From Anisus vortex (taxonomy: Eukaryota > Mollusca > Gastropoda > Planorbidae), in assembly GCA_949126835.1 (NCBI GenBank), contig OX421495.1, positions 23,656,533 through 23,720,532 on the forward strand: a stretch of DNA of 64,000 nucleotides, given 5' to 3'. Made by a program: the position numbers and the translations under genes. Below the pieces are notes generated by a model that was given only the letters and a program-made list of their open reading frames with translations, searched no databases and was not told the DNA's origin. Position 1 is the stretch's first letter; every line of letters begins with the position of its first letter. This document shows positions 36,201 through 48,176 of the stretch, piece by piece.

Positions 36201-39200
36201 GCATCTGGCTCGCAGACAAATGTTCGGTTATTAAAAAAATGTTTTTTTAAGACTTTTTGATCTACATATTAATTGCATATCAATATTTCATTCTATAAAT
36301 GAGCTTAAGTCTACTGCAGCTCAGCATCAGAAGAATTCAGAGACATAATTATTGTACTTTTAGTGTTGAAATTACACAAAAAGCACACATTTACTTTAAT
36401 TTTTAGTTTTAAACATAATGTATGGCTCTCAGAGAATTACTTTTCAAAATATGTGGTGTCCATGGCTCTCTCAGACAAAAAGGTTTCCGACACCTGATCT
36501 ATAGCAAACAAATTTTACTTGTGAAAGCTATCAAGTTTGTACTAAAACTGTAGAAAATTTAAAGAAATATTTCAGCAGAAAAAATTTACATTTTAAGTAT
36601 GTTTTATTGGCTAAATTCATCAAACGTCCCATGTTTCTGCGTTGATCCAGTGTGTGATGTAAGCAAATTAATTGTGAGTGGAAATTTGTAGTAACCACTG
36701 TTTGCAATATTATGTAAGAAAATTGTCCAACTATTACTAAAAGGAACTAATTAAAAAAACAAAACAATGATCGTTCTCTTTCAGGTCAATATTAACAAAT
36801 ATTTTCTCTCTTTTTTTCTAATCACAAAACTGGTTTGGGGGGAAGGGGGGGAGGGGTTAAAAACAGTCTTACCCCTATGATTTCATCAGAAAAACTCCTT
36901 AAGGCTAACGCAGAGAGTATGAGAAAGGGGGAATACAATTTGATTAATCTTGCCTTTCGTTATTAAAGAGGTAAATTTAAGATGAATGAAATCAGGTAGG
37001 GAGACTGTGGCAGCATAACAATATATATAAATATAATATATGAGAGAGAGAGATTATAGAGTTAATCACCCATAAGGCTAAAAATACCTCCCTACTTAGT
37101 TTTTGTGACCTAGTTTCTAAACCATTAGACATAGGATAAAAACAAAAGTAACAAAAGATAGTACGACAACGTGGCTACTTGAATGATCATACATTATTGT
37201 ATTACTAGCAGGGTTAGGGTGTAGATTGCATTCTCAGACGACCATGTTTGCTGCTTTTTTTGTCATTAAACTTCACAGCGAACACTTTAATTTCAGTGCA
37301 AACACTAAGCCAAAGTCATCAAATATTTATTATTTTGTTAATGTAACAAACACTGGATATGCCCATGCTTTTGTATTGCCACATGCATTTTGTCTTAGAC
37401 TTTGACAGATCATTAACATTTTTAAAATAATTTTTTTCTAAGCCAACGTGTTTTATGGTGTAAAATCTAGATCTATTTATGAGTGAGCCAAGAAAACCTA
37501 TGCACCAACAGTAAAAAGAAATACAAGCTAGTGTTCCTATAGTCTACATGCGCCTTTTGATAAATGCATGATATCTGTACTGTACTATATTTTCAAACAA
37601 GCAACATTGAAATTGAAGCCATTTCTAGTTCCATTAGTTGTAGTATCATATATATAATATATGTAGTAGCTGCTATCAGAGCTTACTTGAATTACTTTTC
37701 TTTTCAGTGTTTTTTTCTGCTTTTCTTCTCTCCCGAGTCTTGCTCTAAGCACAGCTCATCTAATAATCTAGTAATAATCCCTTTGAGGTGTATTTTCGAC
37801 GGTTTTTAGATACCCACTCCAACAGAAAAAAGTGTTCGCTATGAGGATCAATCCTATGTTTTGCATACTTCATTGCGAACACCCCTTTCAAACGAACATT
37901 ACTATAAATAAGTATTGTAAATCATAACAGCATTGTTCCTTAACTATATCCTAGTGATAATCCGATAGCAAACACATGTAAATGTAAAAAGGAAAGGAAA
38001 AGTCGTCTTAACCTGGATACCACCCTCGTTCATCCGGCGGGAGGTTTTTAGCATAGCCACCACCATGGCTCCAAATGTCGGCATTTTTTTATCAAAAAAA
38101 TGGTCTTCCTGTTACTGAAACGGCCTAAGGATATTGAGGAATAACTGCTTTCTTTATATTGACGCTCGCTTTCGTAGTAGACATGAAAATAGAGAAACTG
38201 TAAACGTTTTTTCAAGTGGTGTTCGCAACGTGGTGGTGTTCGCGCTGAGGTGATTTACTCTAAATATTTTTAAGTGTCTTAATAATTTCACCATGATATT
38301 TGTTTGTTTTTTAGCATGGAGCAGAGTTGGATGTTTATGCAGATCACAATTTGTCTCCCTTGTTTTTAGCTGCACACAAGGGTCACACGGATTGTGTGAA
38401 AATTTTGATCAAGTTTGCTAAAGATAGAGGTAAAATAAGCCAATAATGAACATAAGTACTGGTGTATAGTTTTTAAATAAACAACTTTGTTTCTTAACTA
38501 TAGGGCATGAATTTTGTGCTTCATTTGATCTCAGGGGTCATGCACATTGTGAATTCTCCTGCGTCAGACAATGCCACGCCTCTTTTGATAGCTGCTCAGG
38601 AAGGTCATGCTGCCATTGTTGCCATTCTCCTTCACTATGGTGCTGATGCTAATATTCCTGCAGATGGAGATAATGCGGTAGCACTTCAGTATGCTGTGTG
38701 TAATGGTCATTATCGGTAATATTTCTTTCTTTCTCATAATATAGTGTTCTCATTATACATTTTGAAATGTATCAATAATGTTTTTCTATTCTTAAATTTT
38801 AATTTTAGCAAGAGTGGATTCATTTTATAAACTTTTTTTACCAGTAACTAGTATTTTTCTGCTGTTGTTCTAGGTGTGTGGAGTTGTTGCTGCCTTACAC
38901 AGACATGTCTGTCTTTGAACGAGAGAACTTTGATTCCATGCACCCACTTGTACGAGCACTTAAACATCAGGACACAGGAATACTTCGGCTGCTAAAAGGT
39001 CACCTGACAATCAACCGCATTTGCAGCATCCCGTCTTACCTCAAGCTAGAGCTAGGTCATCTGGTCAGTGCCTTGGTACCAGCAAGAACCTGTTCTCTGC
39101 TCTGTCTAATTGAATCTGATTGGCCTGTTGCTGGTGCGGAATATCTCCTCAGAAACGGCGTAAGCCCCAACATAACGGATATGGAAGATGAGCTTGCGCC

Positions 39201-40812
39201 ATTGCTGGTGGCTTTGTGGACAAATAATGTCCCTTTATTTCAGCTGTTGCTACGCCACGAGGCCTCCCCAAATGTCTACCACACAAACGTAACCGGCAAT
39301 GTAGCCATGCTCCTGGCTTTTCAAAAAGATTTAGAGCGTGATCTGACAGCCATGATAGTAAGAAACTCTCGACAGCCAAACTTTCAGATTTTTTACATTT
39401 GGCAGCTTTTTTTAGCGGGTGCAGAGTCGCATTCCTTGTTCGACCTCTGCGACCCCATCAATGGGGAGACTTCTGGCAGCCCAGCCATCACAAACTTGTT
39501 TGGACTTATGTTTCACATGTTCCATCGCAAGGAGAATCTGGTCCCAGTCCTGGCTCTACTCATGTGTATAAGTGACCATGCCAGTTTACCTCGTCATATC
39601 CTCACACAGTTTGAACCAAATCAGAGGAAAGTTTTACAAAATGTAGCTGGTAAGTGTGTATTTAGATATTTATAGAATATTTATCCATATATATTTATCC
39701 ATATTTTTCAAATCCTTGAGATTAACTTTGCAAAAATGTGTATATATGTATGCTTTGTGCATCTGGGCCTTTGAATGGCTAATGGACCCACTTCCTGTCA
39801 TACTATTGAGCTGAAACTTGGCACACAAACGTTAAGTTGATGACAACAAATTATGTCAAATTTAGAGTTTCTCATTACACTTTTAATTTTTATTGACTGC
39901 ACCTAAAGCATTCAATACTGCATAACATGTTAACTGCAACTTTTTTTGTTTGCTTATTTTCTTTAAATATTATAATTAATAAAAAAAAATTGAATGTATC
40001 TATTGACAGAATAAACAGCAACAAATTACATCAATGAGTAACTAATCTTTTACATTACAATCTAATCTTTAAAATAACTCTGTGAAAAGTTTAACCAAAC
40101 AGTGTAAAGGAACATGCATGATATTAACCCAATGTGCAGTGGTTTTAGCACAGCTAATGAACCCACTCTCTGTTGTGCCACATTGAAAAATTGTAATTAA
40201 AAGAATTTTCCTTAAGGTCATTTAAAGTTAATTCCACTTATCATTTGAAATCAATCATTTCAAATCATTTCTGGCGTTCCCTCTGAAGGACAACATTTCT
40301 TAAATTACATTGCTTAAAGTCTTCCAGTACCTTATCCAGGGATCTCCGGCAGGTTACAGGATCAGCCGCCTTCTCTGCCGTTAAAGAGGTTCCACTTCAT
40401 TACCTGATCGGCTTTATTTTCTTGTCTTTTTAGAGTGTGTTCAACCCAGCTGAACTATTTTTTTTAGCTTTCATGCAAAATATGTGCAAAAACTTAATCT
40501 TCTTTAAAAACTTCACATCTTCCAATAGTTTTACTACTACAATAAATTAAATTTTAAAAAATTCAGCTGATACAAATTAACCGGGTAAATTTTTCCTTAT
40601 GTCTAGAAAAAACCAACCTCTTGTCTCATCGATGTCGGCGTGTCATAGTTCATAACTTGGGCAAAGAAAACAGATACTGCCGTTCATCCATGGAGAACCT
40701 GAGGATACCTTCCGTGCTACATGACTATCTCATGTTCTCAGAGCTGGAACCTCCACTGCAAGACATGATTCTCAAATTTATTACAGTCAGCCCAGAGGAA
40801 CAAGAGCATTGA
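33237..40812 (+). CDS. ASB3: Ankyrin repeat and SOCS box protein, ASB3-like, eight exons
   Basis: ASB proteins are substrate receptors of cullin-5 ubiquitin ligases: ankyrin repeats bind the target and the SOCS box binds elongin B/C and CUL5. Exons: 33237-33336, 34415-34513, 34605-34757, 35218-35360, 38315-38429, 38535-38715, 38874-39649, 40607-40812. All junctions are GT/AG and in phase, giving 590 residues (human ASB3 518). N-terminal text YATVGVAARLGDL and WSPLHEAAFHGN matches ASB3 spacing. Further ankyrin signatures are ETPLILAARQGQHDAL, YSPLHLAAEKGM, LSPLFLAAHKGHTDCV, ATPLLIAAQEGHAAIV and YRCVELLLPY. The last exon (about residues 523-590) holds the SOCS-box region SHRCRRVIVHNL..IPSVLHDYLMF. 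The start ATG is the first in the exon in frame with the ankyrin region; an upstream noncoding exon is possible. Poly(A) signal AATAAA at 40962. Confidence 0.93.
34790..34841 (-). repeat. 3' fragment of SINE family B in ASB3 intron 3
   Basis: CAGACGCTCCTTTTATACAG AAGATTATTGCGTCC, preceded by TTATCTTATCTGTTA, matches the 3' tail of the SINE at 51066-51240 in the same orientation. The tRNA head is absent. Confidence 0.6.
36149..36496. mobile_element. 348-bp hAT element with perfect 8-bp TSD in ASB3 intron 4
   Basis: Left terminus CAGGGGTCGGGAACC, right terminus inverted CAGGTGTCGGAAACC (13 of 15 match), flanked by ATCTATAG at 36141-36148 and 36497-36504. Subterminal text ATGGCTCGCGAGCCAG and repeated ATGGCTCTC is typical of this widespread animal hAT group. 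Non-autonomous. Confidence 0.92.
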
Positions 40813-40961
40813 TGAAGTGGTCTGTTACATCTGTATGAAGAATTATTTGCTATTTTGGATTTTATTTTTATACTCAGCCCTTAACAAAATGGTAGTATAT
40901 ATCTTCTGTGTTGTAGCTACTCTACTGGAGAAAAGTCCAAAAGCTTCATTCAAAAAGCAGT

Positions 40962-40967
40962 AATAAA
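40962..40967 (+). terminator. ASB3 polyadenylation signal candidate
   Basis: AATAAA about 150 bases after the ASB3 stop codon. Being the first hexamer after the stop, it is the natural candidate, though not proven. Confidence 0.45.
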
Positions 40968-40969
40968 GA

Positions 40970-42370
40970 AAAAGAAAACAACATAAAAGATTTAATAGAA
41001 TCAATCATTCCACTTGAATGAGCATTACGCTAGTTTTATGTTTATTGTAAAAAGAAGATTATTCGCCCTTGTCATAAGCCTTTATTGTCCCCTCTCCCCC
41101 AGCCCATCTCCTTTAAATCTGAAATTAATTTGTCTATTCTTGTGTTTTTTTTTCACCATTTTTACTTATTGTGATGTTTAAAGCTGATGTCAAATTAAGA
41201 GTTGACCCCTAATCTGCATCATGGAGAAATTGCATATGTGTCAGACCATTGATGTGTCATGATCATGTACCTAGTAGAACATCTCAATAACCAACTGCCT
41301 GATATTCAGAGCAATATGACTTCCCAAAGAAATTATTTTTTTTATGCAATGTATTTACATGATTGAAGTAGCATTCTCTATCAGAATACCTTCTTACAGT
41401 TAAGCATGCACACCTGTAATAGCCAAAATCAGCAGTATAGAAATACGTGCAAACCAGAAGTCATGATGTTTAAGTTTTGATCATTTACATTGCCATTGTA
41501 AAGCAAAACTTCTATTTTTCATATATTTTTTTTAATTAACATCCTGTTCATTTATTATTATATTAAGATTTATAATTTAAAAAAAAGATATATTCAACAT
41601 GAAATAAGCCCATTTACATTTTGAATTTTCTAGTAACAATAAATAGTAGTGTTGAGATGGCTCACTCCACAGATGAAATAAAAAGTTCTATTTGTTGTTC
41701 ATTTAAAAAAAAAAATTTCTACTTTGATTGTTCTTTTTAAGTTACCGGTAACAATAAATATATTATAGCATGTGTATGTTTTTTTAAAATAAAATCTCAT
41801 AAATAAATTATTCCCAGTAACTGAATAGTCTATTAATAAATAGGAAGTCATTATCTTTGACATGTAGAAGGATTTTGTAAATTGTAAACTGAAATCACAA
41901 AATTTTGAATTGGTCATTACTGAAATAATTATTGTGGTGTGTCAAATTTTGTAAAACATTACTCTGTGTTTGGAAAATATAACTCAAGATCTACTAAAGC
42001 ATCTTAACAGATATATTTCAAAAGATATAGTAATATTGTAATCAAAACCACTACTATTACTTTTATGTAAGTTTAATTATAACTAAAAGAAAGGGGTAAT
42101 TTTATGGGCTGTGGTAGACAAATGTTACAGGCTACAAAATTATAGCTGCCAATACTTTGTGTTATAAATTGTAAAGTTTATTTGAAATTCATTTCTTTGA
42201 AGAACTGTCATGTTGAAGGAAAGTTAATGATACTTGCAATAAATGCAACTTTGGACACTAAATAAGGGGCACAGGAGTGAACACAATGAAACATTCCATT
42301 AGTATGGAACCTTATTTGCTAATGAATTGATTACCCAAATTGAATACAAATAATAGGGAGATGAAAATTT
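40970..42370. other. Intergenic DNA 3' of ASB3
   Basis: AT-rich, no supported coding sequence. It may include an extended 3' UTR. Confidence 0.5.
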
Positions 42371-42516
42371 GAATTGTAATACCTACCGTATATACTCGCG
42401 TGAATTGTAATACCTACCGTATATACTCGCGTGAATTGTAATACCTACCGTATATACTCGCGTGAATTGTAATACCTACCGTATATACTCGCGTGAATTG
42501 TAATACCTACCGTATT
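42371..42516 (+). repeat. 31-bp tandem array built on the CCGTATATACTCGCG transposon end
   Basis: Four near-identical units of TGAATTGTAATACCTA joined to CCGTATATACTCGCG, plus a partial fifth that ends CCGTATTTCAG. The second half of each unit is the first 15 bases of the terminal inverted repeat of the element at 48242-49868, including the adjoining TA. Confidence 0.92.
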
Positions 42517-43735
42517 TCAGCAATAAATAAAAGAAAATTTAAAGTACCATTTGCAATAGTCTCTCAATTAAAAAACAAACTGTGTACATATGTTATATAT
42601 AAAAAAAAATATTTTTGTTTTACCCCAAATTTTCTCAAATTCTGTGAATGTTATTTATATTCATAAACATCTGCAGATATTTTTGTTAGATCTTGTTTGA
42701 AATTGAGAACATTTTGTTAAGAATAAATTGCTAACAGTAATTTGAATTTCACAATGTGAAATTCAAGTATTATATTTATATTAATTTTTTTTATCTTTTG
42801 AAAAAAACAAACTGTTTGTTTTCTTCACTAGGGAAATTTGATTTGAGTTGAAATGTTGATTTTTTAATAAGACTATTTGTGTCTTTGACTAGAGTAAAAA
42901 CATTTTAAAACAAATGTCTTATGTTTGGTTTAAGGTGTTATAAAGTTTTTCAATATATTTTACTGATTTTACATGGCTTTTCACTTTCATTTAGTTTTGT
43001 TGTTAATAAAATGTGTATTTTTTTCATTTGGAATGTGATGCTCTGCTGCAGATGTAAAAAATGTATTTGTATATTAATAAATACTTGAAATACCAACAAG
43101 TTTCTTTTATTTCAGTTATGTTGGAACCAAATTAAATTTAATGTTTACTTTGTTGAGATCTAGAAGTATAATGCTTTTATTTCTTTGTGCTTTCATGTAT
43201 GCATCTGTCATCTAAAGAGTGGGTTAGCCTATTCATGGTTGTGTTTCAATTCCTTATTGGTTATATCCATTGGCCTTTGATCATTGATACAGTCTCCGAT
43301 CCTTCTCCTGTTGCCCTATGGATGAATTGGTTATTGGGGCACCATTGTTGCCTATCTGACCATCTCATGCCACCTATCACTATCTGTTGCCTTATACTTA
43401 TAAATGCTTAGCCTGTCCACTCTTTTGCATTCTTTTACAGATTCATTCTAATTATACTCTTACTTTTCTCAAAAACAGGTTGTGACTCAATATCTGGTCA
43501 CAAAACAAAATTTGCCAAATTACCAAATCCTGAAAATATAAAAAAATAAAAATCAAATCTATGTCTGATTGTTGTAATGTGTTAGTGTATATTACTGAAC
43601 CTGATTATAGTTTATAGCTACAGCCCTAAAGTATAGACTCATTATATTATTTGAAAATTACTTAGGGGGCTTGAATAGGTGAGACAATTGTTAAATTGGG
43701 TCACCAGAAACAAAATGTAAGGAAATACATTTACT
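42517..43735. other. Intergenic DNA, nothing recognised
   Basis: AT-rich, with a slightly more complex block at 43180-43420 that gives a 74-codon frame without homology I recognise. It is probably repeat-derived. Confidence 0.45.
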
Positions 43736-43739
43736 CTAC

Positions 43740-43880
43740 AATCAGGGTTGGGAAAGTTAGTAAAAACAGTACAAGGTTTGAAAAAACTGACCGACTGAGG
43801 TTTGGAAAAACTGACCAAGATTTGAAGAAATTGACCAATATTTGGAAAAACTGACAAAAGTTTGCGAAAACTTACCTTCA
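43740..43880 (+). repeat. Minisatellite GGTTTGGAAAAACTGACCAA, left part
   Basis: About six degenerate units of 20-24 bases. The array resumes at 44912-44957 on the far side of a LINE fragment, showing that the LINE inserted into it. Confidence 0.85.
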
Positions 43881-43884
43881 CCTA

Positions 43885-44910
43885 TGGGTACCATTGTTGA
43901 CTGTTCATTATCTCACGCCATTTGTTCCGGTCCTGTGATGCCCTTTGGGAGTCGATGAATAATAGGCCGGTCCACTCCTTGATGTTGTCTTCCCATCTCT
44001 TCTTTTGCCTGCCTCTTTTTCTTCCTCCCTGGACTGTGCCCTGCATTATAATCTTTGATAGACCTCCAGATCTTGCCACGTTTTCATACCATCTCAGTTT
44101 TTTCTTCTTAATTGATGTGAGTAGGTCCACGTAAGGGCCGATGACAGCAGCAATTTCATTGCGGACCACTTCGTTTGTGATATGCTTTGTATAGGAGATG
44201 TTCAATATCTTGCAGTAACATATCATCTCTAGCGCACTGATTCTTCTTTGGATGTCTGCAGTGAGCGTCCAAGCTTCGCATCCATACAAGAAGACTGACG
44301 TCACCAGAGAGCGCCTTAGTCGAATAATTGATTTGAGAGATTTTCTTGCTTTGTCAGATGTGTTTAAGTTTACTCAGCGCTGCGGTTGTCTGGGCCTTTC
44401 TGGCAAGAATTTTTGGCTTTGAACCTTCGTAGGATATTATGGCCCCTAAATATTTAAAGGCGGAGACCTCTGAGTTTTTGCCGTTTATCCGAATTTCACT
44501 TGTGAATGTTCTATTTGCCATGACCTTGGTCTTTTCTGCATTGATTTCCATACCATACGCCTCTGATGTTTTATCTAGTTTTGCAGTGAATTCTTTTAAT
44601 TCCTCCTTGCTGCCAGCTAGGCCGTCAATGTCATAGGCGAAGCGTAAGTTGGTTATAATTTGCCCGTCTATGCTGACTGTTCCGACGTGGTCTTCTAGCA
44701 CATCTGACATAATCCTTTCAAGGAAGAGGTTGAGGAGGATGGAGGAAAGTAGACATCCTTGTCTAACACCAACAGTGGTTTTGAACCAATCTCCCTGCTT
44801 GCTGTTGAAGAGTACTGTGCTAGTTGCTCTGTTGTACAGGTTCTTGATGACATCAATGAGGTTTGCATTTATGTTGAATTTTTGCATAGTCGCCACAGTG
44901 CTGCATGCCA
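43885..44910 (-). pseudogene. 5'-truncated LINE (reverse transcriptase and C-terminal region)
   Basis: Two minus-strand frames, 44941-44354 and 44304-43882, together give the RT core (VRQGCLLSSILLNLFLERIM, LRFAYDIDGLAGS, YGMEINAEKTKVM, FKYLGAIISYEGS) and the C-terminal block (SVFLYGCEAWTL, RRISALEM, YTKHITNEVVR, RQKKRWEDNIKEW). These are hallmarks of RTE/jockey-group non-LTR retrotransposons; the exact clade is undetermined. The catalytic FADD box reads FAYD, so an essential aspartate is lost, and there is a frame break near 44330. The endonuclease domain is missing. Confidence 0.9.
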
Positions 44911-44911
44911 A

Positions 44912-44957
44912 AACTGACAAAGGTTTGGGAAAACTGACCAAGGTTTGGAAAAACTGA
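44912..44957 (+). repeat. Minisatellite, right part
   Basis: AAAACTGACAAAGGTTTGGG and AAAACTGACCAAGGTTTGG continue the array of 43740-43880. Confidence 0.85.
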
Positions 44958-45184
44958 CACGATTCTGTAACTCTATTATATTACAGTCATTAGCAACAAG
45001 TCTGTCATACCTCATTTAAGTGACCAAAATGTAAAACTATGTTTTTACCAACACCTAACCCTAAAGTTCAATCTGGTTTATATAACGTAGAAATTAGATA
45101 CATAACTGTACATCTTTTATTTTTTTTAATAAGCATACATACGAAAACTCACAATGTCTGGTACAACGTAGAAGGGGAGAGCAA

Positions 45185-45830
45185 CTAACCCAAACTAAAA
45201 ATGCAAACTATTAGGAGTAATAATAAATAAGTTATCTTGGAATCCACATATTGATGAAGTTGTTAAAATATCTAACAAAACATTAGGCTTTATAAAAAGG
45301 AACTTTTACAAATATAATAATTAATTAGGATATAAAATGCTATCTCACATGGCATTAGTTAGACCTATACTAGAATATACATCTTCTGTATGGGACCCAT
45401 CAACTTAAGAAAATATTTAAAAATTGGAATAAATTCAAAAAAGGGCAGCAAGGTTCATAATAATTATTATAAGTATTAGCGAATATTCACAACTGACAAG
45501 AGCAACACCAATAGTTAAATTTCTAAGCCTAGAAAAACTAGAGGACAGAAGGGCAAAGAGTAAAATAGTAATAATACATAAGGCATTAAACGGTAATTTA
45601 GAAATACAACACAAAGAAAATCTGTCACAATGCTCAGATAAAAGTAAGGACAAAAACACTTTCCTTATCCCTTATGCGAGAACAAATGCATATAAGTACT
45701 CTTTCTTCACGAATGGCATCTGTGCATGGAATGTGTTGCCTGTACAAACCAGGAAAAACAGTAACTTAAAATCATTTAAAACATTAATAAAAAGACTAGA
45801 CTCGGACTATGGAAAACTAATATAGAAAAA
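45185..45830 (+). pseudogene. CR1/jockey-like LINE 3' end, decayed
   Basis: The plus strand reads SWNPHIDEVVKISNKTLGFI, MLSHMALVRPILEYTSSVWD, KRAARFIII and FFTNGICAWNVLP. This matches the canonical region after the RT of CR1/jockey LINEs (WxxHIxxxxxKAxxxLGFI..VRPxLEYAxxVWDP..QRRAARFV..SFFPxTIxxWNxLP). Stops occur near 45410 and 45425 and one frame change near 45330. It is followed by a short A/T-rich tail. Confidence 0.85.
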
Positions 45831-45839
45831 ACAATGTAG

Positions 45840-46900
45840 GCCTACCTTTTATTAAAAAAAGACCAGATTGAGCCATGGGGCCGGGGAATCCTCTTCTAAA
45901 TGCTAGTGTTATAATTGTGGGGAGATGTATATTGTGTGTTTAAATAGGTCTCAACAGATTACAAATCCATGTTTTAGTAATCTCATTAAGTTATTGCATT
46001 CCATATAAATTAAACTGCCCCTAAATACCAAGTTTTTCATATAAATAATGGATTTAAATTTACATAGCCTTCCAAAAATATTGCCTTTGCCATTCCTATA
46101 GAAAAAAATGAATAAGAAAAGTTAAAAGTAAAAGATTGGACTTAGAAGAAATTATCCCTGAAAATTTAAGAAAATGTACAGTATTGACTCTATTTTATAA
46201 AGAGAGATGCACAGTTAAATCAAATGAAAAACAATTATTGTTTTTATATTCATTTTTGTTAGGCATTAGCCATCTGAAGATTTTGCCCTTCACTTTGTAA
46301 GAAGAAATAAAGCAAATTTATTTAAAGGCCTGTAATTAAATGAAAATCTCACTGAAAACCTTAATGATATTATGCTGACAATAGTTCTAAACAAAACAAT
46401 ATAGACTATATTCATAAAGAAACACATGAAATAATTGTTATAAAAAATATGATGTGGTTTATTATCATTTTTCCTATGCATTAGATTATAAATACCAAAT
46501 ATCTTTATAAACAACATTTATATTTTTCACTTTTCTTTACTATCTACAATAACTTTTTAGCTTACCATAATTAACTGATATATGTATAAAAAATTATAAT
46601 AGAAAAATATATTTTATTTAAATTTAATTAAAAACTTAATATGGAAGCACATTAACAAACAACTTAATAGACTTTATGATTTCTATAACTTTTATAATAA
46701 AGATAAATAATATTTAGAAAGTTACAGTTAACAAAGTAGAAAAAGAATTCTAAAAAGGATTATAAAATGAAATAGTATGAATAAAATGTATAATCTGAAA
46801 GACTTGTTCAAATCTATCTGAAAGCTGGGAATACAGTAAAACAATTAATACTTCTTAAAAGGCAACATATATTACACAAAAAAGTGGTTTTTCTTTTTAA
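45840..46900. other. AT-rich intergenic DNA
   Basis: No coding exon. The right end is probably 3' flank of the minus-strand gene ending at 47097. TTTATT at 46905 (AATAAA on the minus strand) is a possible poly(A) signal for that gene. Confidence 0.5.
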
Positions 46901-47096
46901 ATGTTTTATTATTACAAAAACAGTTTATAAAGCTATTCAAACATCCTAAATATTTCAAGTACAAAGAGATTATTATAATACATTTTTACAGTGTTTAAAA
47001 AATTAAATCTTAACACATTTTATAAAAAAATTAATACACCTTGTATACAAATACTGTCCAGTAGAAATGTTTAAACATTAAATTTCAGCAAATACA

Positions 47097-48140
47097 TTAT
47101 GTATCTGTTTCATCTAGCAAACTATTATTTAACTTTACAGGTGTATTCTCGTTAATTTCTGATTTGTTATTCTGTTCAAAATTTGGCTCTTCAGATTCCA
47201 TAGCTCGAGTCACACCCTCATGTGTAGAGTTTCCTTGGTCTGAATCCACAACCTTTTTGTTGCCCTCCCATTTCAGTATGTTGCTCTCTCGTCTTTTATA
47301 GGTATATGATCTTTTAAATTTGGGCTTGAAGTCTGTGTTATTGGCACTTCTAATCACCGGGGCACTGCTTGACATTGAAGGCCCATCCAAACCCATTTCT
47401 TCAGCTTTTCTTTCTTCTTCTGCCAATCTGGTGTAATACTCTATAAATTTATTTTGACTAATGGGATCCATTCTATTCCAAACAAATGCTCCCATTCGCT
47501 GAAAATAATACAAATGAAAATAAAAAAAAAAATTAAATTATCTTTCTAAAAATTCTCTTTAAGTTTTTAAAGATATTTGGTAATACAATAAACGCCCTAT
47601 ATACATATATTTATATGTATAACCTTTCAAAGCCCTACATGTAGCCTAGTCCTTTTTTTTTACAGTAAAATAAAATGTTTTTTTCTCTTGTCCATTATAT
47701 ATTATGATTTAAGTAATTCGTTAATTGTTTGAGATTAAAAAGAATTCTAATTTGAACTTTTATTTTTAAAACAAAGTAACAGCTTTAATGAACATGAACA
47801 ATTTTGTAAATTTAAACTTTTGAGCATAAATAAAATTTCTATGAAAAGAAAAAAAGAAGAAATCACAATTAAAACAAAATAATAACAAGCAAATTGCATT
47901 TTGATGGCATCTGTAGTCCTTTTTATTTCATTGTTATTAAAAGGTATGCTATTTTGATAAAACTTTGAAATGTTATGATAATCTGTAGCCCTCACAGTTC
48001 CATGAATTTGTCTATTTGAAAGAAAAATTAAAATCAGTTGTTTCCCTTTATTTATTGATTTTTTAAATTAATTAAATGCATTCAGTTCTACTACAGCTAG
48101 TTTGTTTTTTTCAAACTGGAAATAAAAAAGAGATAGTGTA

Positions 48141-48176
<36 letters not shown>

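Noticed and set aside
38508..38534. Alternative acceptor for ASB3 exon 6 at TTAACTATAG
   Set aside because: Using it would put the ankyrin sequence NATPLLIAAQEGH out of frame; the acceptor at 38533-38534 keeps the frame.
42371..42516. CRISPR-like array
   Set aside because: Units are contiguous and identical with no variable spacers, in an animal genome; it is a minisatellite.
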